Shown in pieces: positions 29,878-39,237 of a stretch of DNA of 64,000 nt; position 1 is the first letter of the stretch, and each line of letters starts with the position of its first letter. Position numbers and translations under genes: made by a program. The notes beneath the pieces were generated by a model. That model did not search any database. It had not been told where the DNA came from and saw only the letters and a program-made list of their open reading frames with translations. The stretch is from assembly GCF_008929045.1 (NCBI RefSeq), contig NZ_VFAH01000011.1, positions 124,001 through 188,000 on the forward strand, given 5' to 3'. The stretch is from Noviherbaspirillum aerium (GTDB lineage: Bacteria; Pseudomonadota; Gammaproteobacteria; Burkholderiales; Burkholderiaceae_D).

Positions 29878-30626
29878 CTACGGCTTCCCGGACTCCGGCG
29901 GCGCGCCGAAACCGCCGCCTCCCGGCGTCTCGATCACGAACACATCGCCGGGCCACAGGTCTTCGCGGCGATAGAGGCCGCTGTCATGCCATTCGCTGTT
30001 GGAGAAGAATCGCACGTGCTGCGCCGCCCGTGCCGGACACCAGTTTCATCATCGGGTCTGACTTCAAGCGACAGCGAAACCTGCGCGAAACCGATGTCGC
30101 GCGCAATGCGGCCTATCGCCTTTTCATGCGCCGGATAACGGTAGGCATGCATCAGCACCACGGCAAGCGAACGCAGGCCGCGCGCATGCCGGGCTTGCAG
30201 CTCGCTCCTCACCTGCGGCTCGTCTAGGGGGACAAGGACTTCGCCATGGGCGCCGACGCGCTCGTCTACCTCGGTTGCGCTTGCATACAGCAGTTCAGGC
30301 AGCACGATATGCCGGTCGAACAGCCTGGGGCGGTTCTGGTAGGCGATACGCAGCGCATTGGTGGCGACGGTGGTGCCCATCTTGACCGCGGCAACGCAGT
30401 GCGGGGAAATTTCCGCGTCCGGCTCCAACTCCAGCAATGCGCGGATGTCGGCGATCGCGGCGTCCTGGTAATGATCCGGGTTTTCCGACAACAGCTTATG
30501 GGTGAGCAATGCGCCGTCGGGACGGCGCGCCACGATATCGGTGAAGGTGCCGCCCCGGTCGATCCAGAATTGCCATCCGTCGCCGGCCTGGACTTGCCGA
30601 GCTTTCCGAGCTTGTCCTTGCTCCAT
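29878..30626 (-). pseudogene. 5-oxoprolinase (hydantoinase A/B type) relic, internally deleted and frameshifted
   Basis: An intact gene of this family is about 1200 codons; here only the two ends survive. From 30626 the frame reads as the hydantoinase A N-terminus (WQFWIDRGGTFTDIVARRPDG, VKMGTTVATNAL, RIAYQNRPRLFDRHIVLPEL). About 20 family residues are missing in frame after ATNAL (near 30350). A +1 shift occurs near 30058 (SLEV then, in the next frame, DPMMKLVSG). Most of the gene is then missing, and a third frame gives the hydantoinase B C-terminus VRFFSNSEWHDSGLYRREDL, VFVIETPGGGGFG, ending at a stop at 29880-29878. It lies between pgpA and the MITE-like element. Confidence 0.85.
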
Positions 30627-30765
30627 GTGCGCTTACCTAACTTGATGTGATTTTTCTCAACAGTCCGATCGGGCAGTTAACGCAGAATAGCAGTGAACAG
30701 GCGTTGCGTTGATTGAGCGATCAAGGCAGCGTGTGTTTGAGCAGCGGTGTGCAGATTCGAGCTTT

Positions 30766-30792
30766 CGCGGCCTTCGGGCCGCGATTTTTTTT
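30766..30792 (+). terminator. Orphan plus-strand intrinsic terminator
   Basis: CGCGGCC-TTCG-GGCCGCG followed by A and eight T, a strong terminator on the plus strand. No plus-strand gene lies upstream within several kilobases; the genes on both sides are on the minus strand. Confidence 0.75.
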
Positions 30793-30856
30793 GCGCGGCC
30801 TAAACCGAAAGTGGCGTTGGCGTTGGCACTGGTGTCGGCGGAGCGCATGCTGCTTC

Positions 30857-31381
30857 TTACAGGTTTTCCCAGATCGCAAACAGCAGAAGGGTGTAGAAGG
30901 CCGCGAGAATATCGTCGGCCATCACGCCAAAACCACCCTTGAGACGCTTCTCCACCTGGCGGATGGGTAACGGCTTGATCATGTCGATCGCCCGGAACCA
31001 GAAGAATGCCCACAGCTGTGTCTTGAAGTCGGCCGGCATGACAAACACCAGCACCAGCCAGAAGGCAATGATCTCATCCCACACCAGGCTGCCATGGTCT
31101 TCGATGCCGAGATCGACCGAGGTCTTGCGGCATGCCCAGATGCCGGCCACGAAGCCGGCAATGATGATGAAACCCCACGCCATCGGCGTGAACACGCCCG
31201 GCCAGCGGGATGTCAGCACATTAAAGGTGAGCCAGGACAGCAGGGTGCCGACGGTACCCGGCATGATGGGCGACAGGCCGCTGCCGAAACCCTGGGCCAC
31301 CAGATGCGCGGGATGCGACAGCATGAAGCGGGCGTTCGGCTTGGGGACGTAGGCGTTCTGCCCGGATTCAAGGGTGGTCAT
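30857..31381 (-). CDS. pgpA: Phosphatidylglycerophosphatase A
   Basis: Inner-membrane phosphatase that makes phosphatidylglycerol from its phosphate precursor. The 174 residues contain AQGFGSGLSPIMPGTVGTLLSW, the acidic motif DHGSLVWDEIIAFW, and KPLPIRQVEKRLKGGFGVMADDILAA in parts, with several membrane segments. All are typical PgpA features. It overlaps thiL by 4 bases. Confidence 0.93.
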   Translation of the reverse strand: MTTLESGQNAYVPKPNARFMLSHPAHLVAQGFGSGLSPIMPGTVGTLLSWLTFNVLTSRWPGVFTPMAWGFIIIAGFVAGIWACRKTSVDLGIEDHGSLVWDEIIAFWLVLVFVMPADFKTQLWAFFWFRAIDMIKPLPIRQVEKRLKGGFGVMADDILAAFYTLLLFAIWENL

Positions 31382-32346
31382 GGGGAGGCGAAGTGATCAA
31401 AGGAAGTGAGCTGCAGGTCCAGCGGTTTGCCGTCCGCATCGCGCAGGCGCAGTCCCGGCGCGGCTTCGATGCTTCCGACCCGCGTGACCGGCGTCGAGCT
31501 GAGGCTGCCCGCGGCCAGCACATCGTCGCGGCGGTTTGCGGGCGCGGTGAAGCACAATTCATAATCATCGCCGCCGGCCAGGGTAAAGCGCCGCCGCAGC
31601 TCGGCGGACTGCGCGGACAGCATGGCGCCGGCCGGCAGCAGGTCGGCATCGAGGCTGGCGCCGACGCCGGAGCGATGAAGAATATGGCCGAGATCGCCGA
31701 CGAGACCGTCGGAAATGTCGATGGCGGCGCGCGCGATGCCGCGCAGGGCGACGCCAAGTCCGACACGCGGCGTCGGCGCGTGCATGCGCGGCGCGGCGGC
31801 GTTCAGCATGTCCTTATCGAGCGGCAATTCATTGCGGTATCCCGCCAAGGCCAGCCGGGCGTCGCCGAGCGTTCCTGAAATCCAGATGTCATCGCCCGGC
31901 CGCGCGGCATCGCGCCGCAGGGATTGGTCCGGCGGCACCTGGCCGAAGATGGTGATGCAGATGTTCAAGGGCCCCTTGGTCGTGTCGCCGCCCATCAATT
32001 CGCAGTCATGCCGGTCGGCAAGCGCCAGCAAGCCCTTCGAGAATGGCTCAAGCCATTCCGCGTTGGCCTCTGGCAAGGCCAGTGCAAGGGTGAAGGCGAC
32101 CGGCGCCGCACCCATTGCCGCCAGGTCCGACAGATTGACGGCCAGGCATTTATGCCCGAGCTGAAATGGATCTGCTCCGGGAAAGAAATGCCGTCCTTCA
32201 ACCAGCATGTCGGAGGAGATCGCGAGCTGGCTGCCATGCGGCGGCGAAAGCAGGGCGCAATCGTCGCCTATGCCGAGTGTGACAGGACTGAAGCGCCGGG
32301 ACGGGCGTGTGAAATAGCGGGCAATGAGGTCGAATTCGGACAGCAT
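31378..32346 (-). CDS. thiL: Thiamine-monophosphate kinase
   Basis: ATP-dependent kinase that makes thiamine diphosphate, the active cofactor. The 322 residues show GIGDDCALLSPPHGSQLAISSDMLVEGRHF (Mg-binding Asp cluster, read in parts), AVNLSDLAAMGAAPVAFTLAL and GGDTTKGPLNICITIFG. It precedes pgpA with a 4-base overlap, the standard thiL-pgpA arrangement. Confidence 0.95.
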   Translation of the reverse strand: MLSEFDLIARYFTRPSRRFSPVTLGIGDDCALLSPPHGSQLAISSDMLVEGRHFFPGADPFQLGHKCLAVNLSDLAAMGAAPVAFTLALALPEANAEWLEPFSKGLLALADRHDCELMGGDTTKGPLNICITIFGQVPPDQSLRRDAARPGDDIWISGTLGDARLALAGYRNELPLDKDMLNAAAPRMHAPTPRVGLGVALRGIARAAIDISDGLVGDLGHILHRSGVGASLDADLLPAGAMLSAQSAELRRRFTLAGGDDYELCFTAPANRRDDVLAAGSLSSTPVTRVGSIEAAPGLRLRDADGKPLDLQLTSFDHFASP

Positions 32347-32431
32347 CCCTGGATTGTACCGAATTAAGCAACGCAGGCTGCCGGCAGCCTGCGGCCGGCG
32401 AGTGCGGATCGGCGGCGTTACACCGGCATAA

Positions 32432-33604
32432 CTATGCGGCCTGCCCGATCCTGCTGCCGAGCTCCGCCAGCAAGGCCTGCCGGATACCGGCTTCCTGCGG
32501 CGCCACGCCGAAGGCGGTCATGACGCCATCGGCATCGTAGTGGCGGCAGATGGTGCGTTCCTCAAGCCGGGATTCCTGCCATGTGCCATGTCCTGCGTTT
32601 GCCCGCAAAGGAAGCAGAGCCATCGGGTAGGAAGGCGTCTTGACGATCACCGGTGCAGGTTTCAGGTCCATCGCCGTCGGTATGTCGGCCAGGGTTCTGG
32701 CGATGGCCCGTGCGGCCGACATCAATGGCGCGATGTAGGGCATCACTCCACCGCTGTCCGGGGAGCCGGTATATTCGGCGCAGTCGCCGAGCGCAAAGAC
32801 ATCCGGCGCGCTCGTCATTCCATACGCATCGACCAGAATGCCGCGGCCGGTTTGCAGGGCGGCGCCTTGCGCCAGCCTCAAGTCAGGCCGCACTCCCACA
32901 GCGGAAAGAACGGCCTCGGCCTGCAGGCGCCGGCCGTCGGCCAAGGTGAGGGTATAGGTTTTTGCGTCGCGGTCGACGCGGCGCACCGTGGTGCCGAGCC
33001 GTAGATCGACGCCGCGATGGGCCAGCGCTGCCTGCAGGCCGCGCGACAATGCCGGCGGCGCCAGCGATGCGAGCGGCAGGGCATTGGGATCGATCAGGGT
33101 GATCCTGTGGCTGGCGGCCAGGTCGTCCGCGAATTCGCAGCCGATGAGGCCGGCGCCGATGATGGCAATGCGCGAACCGGGCTCCCCGATAGTCCTGCGG
33201 AACGCTGCATAGTCGTCGATGTGATTGACCGAGATGACATCGTCGGCGGCATTGCCCTCGAGAGGCGGCCGAACGGCGCGTGCTCCGACGGCAAGGATCA
33301 GCTTGTCGTAGCCGAACTTGCCGGCGCCCGCTTCCACGGTCTTGGCCAGGGAATCGATTGCAATGACGCGTGTTCCGGTGATGATGGTCGCGCCAAGCTG
33401 GCCGGCCATCTGCGCCGCAGTAAACGATGTCAGCTGCGCCGCCTGCTTGCCCTGCGCAACGGCGTTCGACAGCATGGGCTTCGAATAGAAGCCGCCGTCG
33501 TCGGCGGTCAGGATGAATAGCGGGGTGGTCTTGTCCAGCTTTCTGAATTCGCGGGCCACGGTATAACCGGCAAGCCCGGTGCCGACGATGATGATCGGTT
33601 TCAT
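32432..33604 (-). CDS. Rubredoxin-NAD(+) reductase-like FAD oxidoreductase
   Basis: Flavoprotein that passes electrons from NAD(P)H to rubredoxin. The 390 residues start with the FAD Rossmann motif MKPIIIVGTGLAGYTVAREF, contain the NAD-binding motif IAIIGAGLIGCEFADDLA (about 150), and a second FAD motif APDVFALGDCAEY (about 280). A short C-terminal domain resembles that of rubredoxin reductases. It lies 27 bases downstream of a rubredoxin gene, with rubrerythrin further upstream, supporting the assignment. Confidence 0.88.
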   Translation of the reverse strand: MKPIIIVGTGLAGYTVAREFRKLDKTTPLFILTADDGGFYSKPMLSNAVAQGKQAAQLTSFTAAQMAGQLGATIITGTRVIAIDSLAKTVEAGAGKFGYDKLILAVGARAVRPPLEGNAADDVISVNHIDDYAAFRRTIGEPGSRIAIIGAGLIGCEFADDLAASHRITLIDPNALPLASLAPPALSRGLQAALAHRGVDLRLGTTVRRVDRDAKTYTLTLADGRRLQAEAVLSAVGVRPDLRLAQGAALQTGRGILVDAYGMTSAPDVFALGDCAEYTGSPDSGGVMPYIAPLMSAARAIARTLADIPTAMDLKPAPVIVKTPSYPMALLPLRANAGHGTWQESRLEERTICRHYDADGVMTAFGVAPQEAGIRQALLAELGSRIGQAA

Positions 33605-33631
33605 GTTTTCCTTGTCAGGCAAGCCGGCGGG

Positions 33632-33796
33632 TCAGAGGGCGACCATTTCGAAATCGGCTTTGGCGACGCCGCAGTCGGGGCATTCCCAGTCGGCCGGGAT
33701 GTCTTCCCACCGGGTGCCGGGGGCGATGCCGTCTTCCGGCAAGCCTGCCGCTTCGTCGTAGATGAAACCGCAAACGATGCATTGATAAGTTTTCAT
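33632..33796 (-). CDS. Rubredoxin
   Basis: A 54-residue one-iron electron carrier. Both metal-binding knuckles are intact: [12 protein letters not shown] at the N-terminus and [10 protein letters not shown] near residue 40. The central [17 protein letters not shown] is the classic rubredoxin core. It sits between rubrerythrin (51 bases upstream) and rubredoxin reductase, so it is probably the physiological carrier between them. Confidence 0.95.
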   Translation of the reverse strand: MKTYQCIVCGFIYDEAAGLPEDGIAPGTRWEDIPADWECPDCGVAKADFEMVAL

Positions 33797-33847
33797 GGCG
33801 ATGCTTCCCTGTCTTGTATTGTTGATGGTTGGCTTACGATGTAGTGA

Positions 33848-34333
33848 TCAGGCAGGCTGCTCAGTCGCGGCGGCCAGAACCCTGCGGTAGTTGTTGGCAT
33901 GCCGCTCTTCGACCTTGGCCAGTGCGGCGAAGCGCTTGGCGGCCATTTCCAGCGTGCGGCGGAAGGCCTCGGCATGTTCCTTTGATTCGGCAATCTGCTC
34001 GTCGAACTCGGCGACTGCGGCGGCATTGCCTTCTTCCACCGCGAGATGGCGGAATTTCGGATACATCTCGGTGTACTCGTAGGTTTCGCCTTCGATCGCG
34101 ATTTCCAGCGCCTTTGCCGGAGTCAGCCTGGCTTTCGGATACAGCAGGTCGAGATGGCCGAATGCATGCATGACTTCCTGGTCGGCGGTGTCTTCGAAGA
34201 TTTTTGCCACATCGTCGGCGCCGGCTTCGCGTGCCAGCTTGGCAAAGTAGCGGTACTTGATATGCGCCATGGCTTCGCCGGCGAAGGCGGCTTCAAGGTT
34301 CTGGATGGTGATGGAATCGTTTTGCACGGCCAT
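33848..34333 (-). CDS. Rubrerythrin, ferritin-like domain only
   Basis: Diiron peroxidase that reduces hydrogen peroxide. The 161-residue product has paired iron-ligand helices: NLEAAFAGEAMAHIKYRYFA, DTADQEVMHAFGHL, GETYEYTEMYPKF and EERHANNYRR. The C-terminal rubredoxin-like domain of classical rubrerythrin (about 35 residues with two CxxC) is absent, so an external rubredoxin is required, and one is encoded next door. ATG 34333 is preceded by GGGAGC. Confidence 0.9.
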   Translation of the reverse strand: MAVQNDSITIQNLEAAFAGEAMAHIKYRYFAKLAREAGADDVAKIFEDTADQEVMHAFGHLDLLYPKARLTPAKALEIAIEGETYEYTEMYPKFRHLAVEEGNAAAVAEFDEQIAESKEHAEAFRRTLEMAAKRFAALAKVEERHANNYRRVLAAATEQPA

Positions 34334-34566
34334 GATCTGCTCCCACAGTTGATGTATTTGTTTAACCAATCGGTATGGAGAGGATAATAGAGAATGTTGA
34401 TAAATAAGAAAAATTGATTGTGAATATCAAATCGATAGATTTTTATGTGGAGGTGCGGAATTCCGATAGTAAAGGTCAATCCAACTAGGACAAATACGTA
34501 TGATTTACGTTAATGTCGTCTGATAAAATCGTGAGCTTTTCGTAAGCTAAAAAGGAAGGCCACATC

Positions 34567-36879
34567 ATGGAATCGTCGTCCGATCAAAAAGAAGAACTCC
34601 GTCAGCAGCTTCGCCAGGCGGCGCTCGAATACCATGAGTTTCCTACCCCCGGAAAAATCAGCGTTACCCCCACCAAAACATTGACCAACCAGCGCGATCT
34701 TGCGCTGGCCTATTCCCCCGGTGTCGCCTCGGCTTGCGAAGAAATCGTGGTTGATCCCGCCAATGCCTTCCGCTATACCGCCCGCGGCAATCTCGTTGCC
34801 GTCATCACCAACGGCACCGCCGTGCTCGGCCTCGGCAATATCGGTCCGCTCGCTTCGAAGCCGGTGATGGAAGGGAAGGGCGTGCTGTTCAAGAAATTCG
34901 CCGGCATCGATGTCTTCGATATCGAGATCAACGAGACCGATCCGGACAAGTTGTGCGACATCATCGCCGCGCTGGAGCCGACATTCGGCGGCGTCAACCT
35001 GGAAGACATCAAGGCGCCGGAATGCTTCTACATCGAGCGCAAACTGCGCGACCGGATGAATATTCCGGTCTTCCATGACGACCAGCACGGCACCGCGATC
35101 ATCGTCGGCGCGGCCATCCTCAACGGACTGAAAGTGGTCGGCAAGAACATCAAGGATTGCAAGCTGGTGGTTTCCGGCGCGGGCGCCGCGGCGCTGGCCT
35201 GCCTTGACCTGATCGTCGACCTCGGCTTCCCGATTGAAAATATCTTCGTCACCGACCTGGCCGGCGTGGTCTACAAGGGCCGCGTCGAACTGATGGACCC
35301 GGACAAGGAGCGCTTCGCGCAGGAAACCAGCGCGCGCACACTGGCTGAAGTCATCCCGGATGCCGACATTTTCCTCGGCCTGTCGGCCGGCGGCGTACTC
35401 AAGGCCGACATGGTCGCCAAGATGAAGCCCCGTCCCCTGATCCTGGCGCTGGCCAACCCGACGCCGGAAATCCTGCCCGAGGAAGTCAAGGCGGTGCGCA
35501 ACGACGCGGTCATCGCGACCGGCCGTTCCGACTATCCGAACCAGGTCAACAACGTCCTCTGCTTCCCGTACATCTTCCGCGGCGCGCTCGACTGCGGCGC
35601 CACCACGATCACGCGCGACATGGAAATCGCCGTCGTGCACGCGATCGCGGAACTGGCCCAGGCCGAGCAGTCCGATATCGTGGCGACCGCCTACGGCATC
35701 AGCAACTTGTCGTTCGGCGCGGAATACCTGATCCCGAAGCCCTTCGATCCGCGCCTGATGATCAAGATCGCGCCGGCGGTTGCGAAGGCAGCAGAAGACT
35801 CCGGCGTGGCGCTGCGTCCGATCCAGGACATGCAGGCCTACATCGGCAAGCTGGAGCAGTTCGTCTATCGCAGCGGCACCTTCATGAAGCCGATCTTCCA
35901 GATCGCCAAGAAGGCGCCGGCGGCGAAGAAGCGCATCGTATTCGCCGAAGGCGAGGAAGAGCGCGTCCTGCGCGCGGTGCAGGTGGTCATCGACGAAAAG
36001 CTGGCCAAGCCCATCCTGGTCGGCCGCCCCGCGGTGCTGGCACAGCGCATCGAAAAGTTCGGCCTGCGCATGCGTCCTGAAGTCGACTTTGAAATCATCA
36101 ATCCCGAATACGACGAACGCTACCGCGAATTCTGGCAGGAATTCCTGTCGATGACCCGCCGCAAGGGTGTTACCGAGCAGTACGCCAAGCTGGAAATGCG
36201 CCGCCGCCATACGCTGATCGGCTCCATGATGATCCACAAGGGCGCCGCCGACGGCATGATCTGCGGCACTTACGGAACCACGGCGATGCACTTGCAATAC
36301 ATTGACCAGGTGCTTGGCAAGCGCGAGGGCGTCAACGTCTATGCGGCGATGAATGCGCTGGTCCTGCCGGACCGCCAGATCGTGCTGGTCGATACGCATG
36401 TGAATGAAAATCCGACCGCAGAGCAAATCGCCGAGATCACCATCCTTGCGGCGGAAGAGATGCGCCGCTTCGGTTTGCTGCCGCGCGCGGCGCTGCTGTC
36501 GCATTCCAACTTTGGCACCTCCAACAGCGAATCGGCCAGGAAGATGCGCGCGGCAAGGGATATCATCCGCGAGCGCGCCCCCGACCTTGAAGTCGATGGG
36601 GAAATGCACGGCGACGTGGCGCTCGATCCGGTCCTGCTGAAAAAGATGATGCCGGATTCGCCGCTCACGCGTGATGCGAACCTGCTGGTGTTGCCCAATA
36701 TCGATGCGGCCAATATCGCCTACAACCTGCTCAAGACCGCTGCCGGCAACGGCATCGCGATCGGCCCGGTACTGCTCGGCTGCTCCAGGCCGGTCCATGT
36801 GCTGACGCCGTCGGCGACGGTACGCCGCATCGTCAACATGACGGCGCTGTGCGTGATGGATGCGGTGGCGGAACGCTGA
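34567..36879 (+). CDS. maeB: NADP-dependent malic enzyme fused to phosphotransacetylase-like domain (MaeB)
   Basis: Oxidative decarboxylation of malate to pyruvate, yielding NADPH. The 770 residues divide into a malic enzyme part (about 1-430; [34 protein letters not shown], and the NADP loop [15 protein letters not shown]) and a C-terminal phosphotransacetylase-like part (about 450-770; [41 protein letters not shown]). In MaeB the second part is regulatory, responding to acetyl-CoA. Convergent terminator at 36903-36938. Confidence 0.96.
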   Translation: MESSSDQKEELRQQLRQAALEYHEFPTPGKISVTPTKTLTNQRDLALAYSPGVASACEEIVVDPANAFRYTARGNLVAVITNGTAVLGLGNIGPLASKPVMEGKGVLFKKFAGIDVFDIEINETDPDKLCDIIAALEPTFGGVNLEDIKAPECFYIERKLRDRMNIPVFHDDQHGTAIIVGAAILNGLKVVGKNIKDCKLVVSGAGAAALACLDLIVDLGFPIENIFVTDLAGVVYKGRVELMDPDKERFAQETSARTLAEVIPDADIFLGLSAGGVLKADMVAKMKPRPLILALANPTPEILPEEVKAVRNDAVIATGRSDYPNQVNNVLCFPYIFRGALDCGATTITRDMEIAVVHAIAELAQAEQSDIVATAYGISNLSFGAEYLIPKPFDPRLMIKIAPAVAKAAEDSGVALRPIQDMQAYIGKLEQFVYRSGTFMKPIFQIAKKAPAAKKRIVFAEGEEERVLRAVQVVIDEKLAKPILVGRPAVLAQRIEKFGLRMRPEVDFEIINPEYDERYREFWQEFLSMTRRKGVTEQYAKLEMRRRHTLIGSMMIHKGAADGMICGTYGTTAMHLQYIDQVLGKREGVNVYAAMNALVLPDRQIVLVDTHVNENPTAEQIAEITILAAEEMRRFGLLPRAALLSHSNFGTSNSESARKMRAARDIIRERAPDLEVDGEMHGDVALDPVLLKKMMPDSPLTRDANLLVLPNIDAANIAYNLLKTAAGNGIAIGPVLLGCSRPVHVLTPSATVRRIVNMTALCVMDAVAER

Positions 36880-36902
36880 TCCAGCCGAAGTCTCTCAATA
36901 AG

Positions 36903-36938
36903 AAAAAAGCCGTTCCCCCGCAAGGGGAACGGTTTTTT
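36903..36938. terminator. Bidirectional terminator after maeB
   Basis: CCGTTCCCC and GGGGAACGG with A6 and T6 tracts on either side. It serves maeB on the plus strand and the TssQ-type lipoprotein gene on the minus strand. Confidence 0.9.
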
Positions 36939-37011
36939 ATTGTTGCTGGTGCGGGTGGTGATCGGCTTGCGATGCCCCGGGTCAAGGCCCGGGTCGCTCG
37001 GGATGCGCAGA

Positions 37012-37824
37012 TCAGGAAGCCTTCTTGGAAGCCTTCTTCGCAGGCGCCGGGGCTGGCGCGGCTTTCTTCGCCGCGGCTGCCTTTTCGCTGCGATAGATGC
37101 CCGCCCATGTCGGATGGCCGGCTTCGGAAGGCAGCAGTTCGAATTCGGGATCCTTGGCGAAGATCTGCTTGAATTCATTCTGGCATTGCCTGTTGCGTTG
37201 GGTAATGCAATAAATGAAGGCTGAATACTTGTGCGCGCGCAGTTCGTCATTCCGTGCCGGAAGGCCTGCCTTCAACGCTGCCTGCAGTGCGGCGAGCGAT
37301 TCCCTGTAGCGTCCGGCGTCGTATTCCTTGATGCCCTCCGCCAGCTTCTGCTGCCCCGGCGTGGCATTGGCGCTGGTGCCGCGGCTCAATGCGAGCCGCT
37401 CTTCCATGGCGCCCTTGGTGGAGCGCCACACCGGCCCCCACTGCGGATGGTTGGCTTCGGCTACGGACAGGTCGAATTTAGGATCGGTCTTCAGCAACGC
37501 CTGGAATTGTTCGCGGCATTGAAGCTCCCGGCCATTCATGCAATGGATGAAGGCCATGTGCTTGTAGGCGTTGGCCGTATCCTGCGCCGTCAGCTGGTTG
37601 CTTGCCAGTGCGGCGTTCAGTTCAATCAGCGCCGCGTCATGGCGATTTTCGCGATAGTCGCTCAAGCCTTGCTGATAACGCGACTGCGCTTCAGTCGAAG
37701 ACAGTACGACAGCGTTGTTGCCGCCGGCCTGTTGAGAAAGCTGGGCGCAACCTGCCACCGCGGCGGCCAGCAAAGCGACGGCAAACTTCATGCGAGACAT
37801 CTTCTTGCTCCTATTTCTTTTCAA
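37012..37824 (-). CDS. TssQ-type T6SS-associated lipoprotein with internal duplication
   Basis: A 270-residue exported lipoprotein: a hydrophobic signal ending in the lipobox AAAVAGC (Cys26 from the listed start; ATG 37800 or 37791 may be the true start). TPR-like helices follow. Two similar units occur: one with AFIHCMNGRELQCREQFQALL then HPQWGPVWRS (about 90-135), another with AFIYCITQRNRQCQNEFKQIF then HPTWAGIYRS (about 195-240), each with a paired Cys. The tail is Ala/Lys/Pro-rich. This matches my memory of lipoproteins annotated TssQ in Burkholderiales; no other T6SS gene is beside it. Overlaps the cyclase gene by 4 bases. Confidence 0.7.
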   Translation of the reverse strand: MKRNRSKKMSRMKFAVALLAAAVAGCAQLSQQAGGNNAVVLSSTEAQSRYQQGLSDYRENRHDAALIELNAALASNQLTAQDTANAYKHMAFIHCMNGRELQCREQFQALLKTDPKFDLSVAEANHPQWGPVWRSTKGAMEERLALSRGTSANATPGQQKLAEGIKEYDAGRYRESLAALQAALKAGLPARNDELRAHKYSAFIYCITQRNRQCQNEFKQIFAKDPEFELLPSEAGHPTWAGIYRSEKAAAAKKAAPAPAPAKKASKKAS

Positions 37825-39083
37825 AACACGAACTGTACGGTGGTTTCCGCGCCGGACTTCACTTCGATGGTTTCCTTGTACGGCGCGAAATCGCCGTTGC
37901 GCACCTCGATGCGATGCTTGCCCGGCGTGAGGCTGATGGATTTGATCGGAGGGCTGATGCCGCGCTTGGCGCCGTCGACATAGATTTCGCCCCAGGGCTG
38001 GATCGCGAGATTGATCGTGCCCGGTTTCGGCGGCGGGGCCGCTTCGGCGGGACGGGGTGCCTTCTCCGGCTCGGGAGTGCTTGCGGCGGCTGCGGAGGTC
38101 GCCGGCGCCGGTGAAGATGCCGACGCCGGTATCGATGCGGCTGCCGCCGTCGCGGCGCGATTACCTTGCGCCTTGTCCGCCTCCGTGCTCGCCGCTACCG
38201 GTGCGGCGTCGGCTGTTGCCGCGGCTGCCGCTATTGCTGCAATGCCGTCCGACTCCTTCAGCTCTTTCGGCTCTTTCGGTGCGCTGGTCCACGACCACAC
38301 AGCGCCAACCAGGGTCAGGGCGCCGACGCCGGCGGCAATCAGGCCGGTGCGCGACAATTGCCCGCCTGCCGCCGGCTGCTGTTCGGATGCGGACTTGGCA
38401 GCGGCCTGCTTCCCGGGCGCGGGCGCAGTTTTCATGACAACGGTATCGGCCACGAATTCCTGATGGCCGGTATTGCGCGCCCGGGAACGGTCGCGCAGCT
38501 TTTCCGCAAGGTTTTCATTATCCTTGACCGGTCCGAATCGATACACCTCGTGCTCGCGCACATGCTTGTCCTGGCGCGTGCCTTCATAGACGAACAGCTG
38601 GGTATAGTCCCGGGAAAACCGTGAAATGATGTCGTAATACGAGTGCGACACCATTACCTGCCCGGGTTCGGAAAAACTCATCACCCGCTGCGCATCGTTG
38701 ACGCCATCGCCGATCATATTGGTATGGCCATTGATGTCGCGCACGATTTTCAGCGGTCCGAGGTTAATGCCCATCCGTACAAAACCCGGTTCGCCGACAC
38801 CCACGTTCATGGTCTCGATCGCATCGCGCAAGGACAGCGCCGCAAAGAGTGCATCTTCGGGATCGCCAAGGAAGGCAATGCCTGCGCCATCACCGGTATC
38901 GACCATGATGCGCTCATTCGGCGCAACATTTTGCACCGCATCGGCGAGCATCGCGTTGAAGATTTCCTTCATCTCCAGCTGGTCGGGAACGGTCCGCGTC
39001 GAATAGCCGACGATATCGATGAATAACACGCTGCCGATAAAGGTGCGGTTGAGTTGCTTCAACATGGAGCCTGCGTCATTCAT
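37821..39083 (-). CDS. Class III nucleotide cyclase homology domain protein with C-terminal PEGA domain
   Basis: A 420-residue protein: cytosolic cyclase homology domain (about 15-185), a linker, one membrane helix (about 248-265), a long Ala/Pro-rich periplasmic linker, and a PEGA domain (about 352-420, GEIYVDGAKRG, SISLTPGKHRIEVRNG). Metal-binding Asp23 (FIDIVGYS) and Asp65 (TGDG), and the transition-state pair Asn129/Arg133 (GVNDAQR) are present. The lysine usually found just before the GDG motif is replaced by VDT, so nucleotide choice or activity is uncertain. Translationally coupled (ATGA) to the TssQ-type lipoprotein gene. Confidence 0.75.
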   Translation of the reverse strand: MNDAGSMLKQLNRTFIGSVLFIDIVGYSTRTVPDQLEMKEIFNAMLADAVQNVAPNERIMVDTGDGAGIAFLGDPEDALFAALSLRDAIETMNVGVGEPGFVRMGINLGPLKIVRDINGHTNMIGDGVNDAQRVMSFSEPGQVMVSHSYYDIISRFSRDYTQLFVYEGTRQDKHVREHEVYRFGPVKDNENLAEKLRDRSRARNTGHQEFVADTVVMKTAPAPGKQAAAKSASEQQPAAGGQLSRTGLIAAGVGALTLVGAVWSWTSAPKEPKELKESDGIAAIAAAAATADAAPVAASTEADKAQGNRAATAAAASIPASASSPAPATSAAAASTPEPEKAPRPAEAAPPPKPGTINLAIQPWGEIYVDGAKRGISPPIKSISLTPGKHRIEVRNGDFAPYKETIEVKSGAETTVQFVF

Positions 39084-39237
39084 ACCTGCCTCGGAATTGC
39101 CTTAAAGAAACGTATATGGACGCAATTCTACCCTTTTACCGGCGTTTACAAACGGCAACATGGACTCGCTGTAATGAAAGCGGCGTTTTTGCATCAAGCG
39201 CTGAGACCACCACATCCAAGCGGGATCGTCCCCTTTG

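Noticed and set aside
30710..30725. TTGAT/ATCAA inverted repeat as an FNR box
   Set aside because: The spacer is six bases instead of four, so it does not fit the FNR consensus, and no gene start lies suitably downstream.
34415..34431. TTGAT...ATCAA repeat upstream of rubrerythrin as an FNR box
   Set aside because: The spacer is seven bases; only an AT-rich promoter region can be claimed.
34510..36798. 762-codon open frame antisense to maeB
   Set aside because: Exact overlap with a well-supported malic enzyme; the frame is a by-product of GC-rich third positions and its product is an unusual His/Asp/Arg-rich string with no domain.
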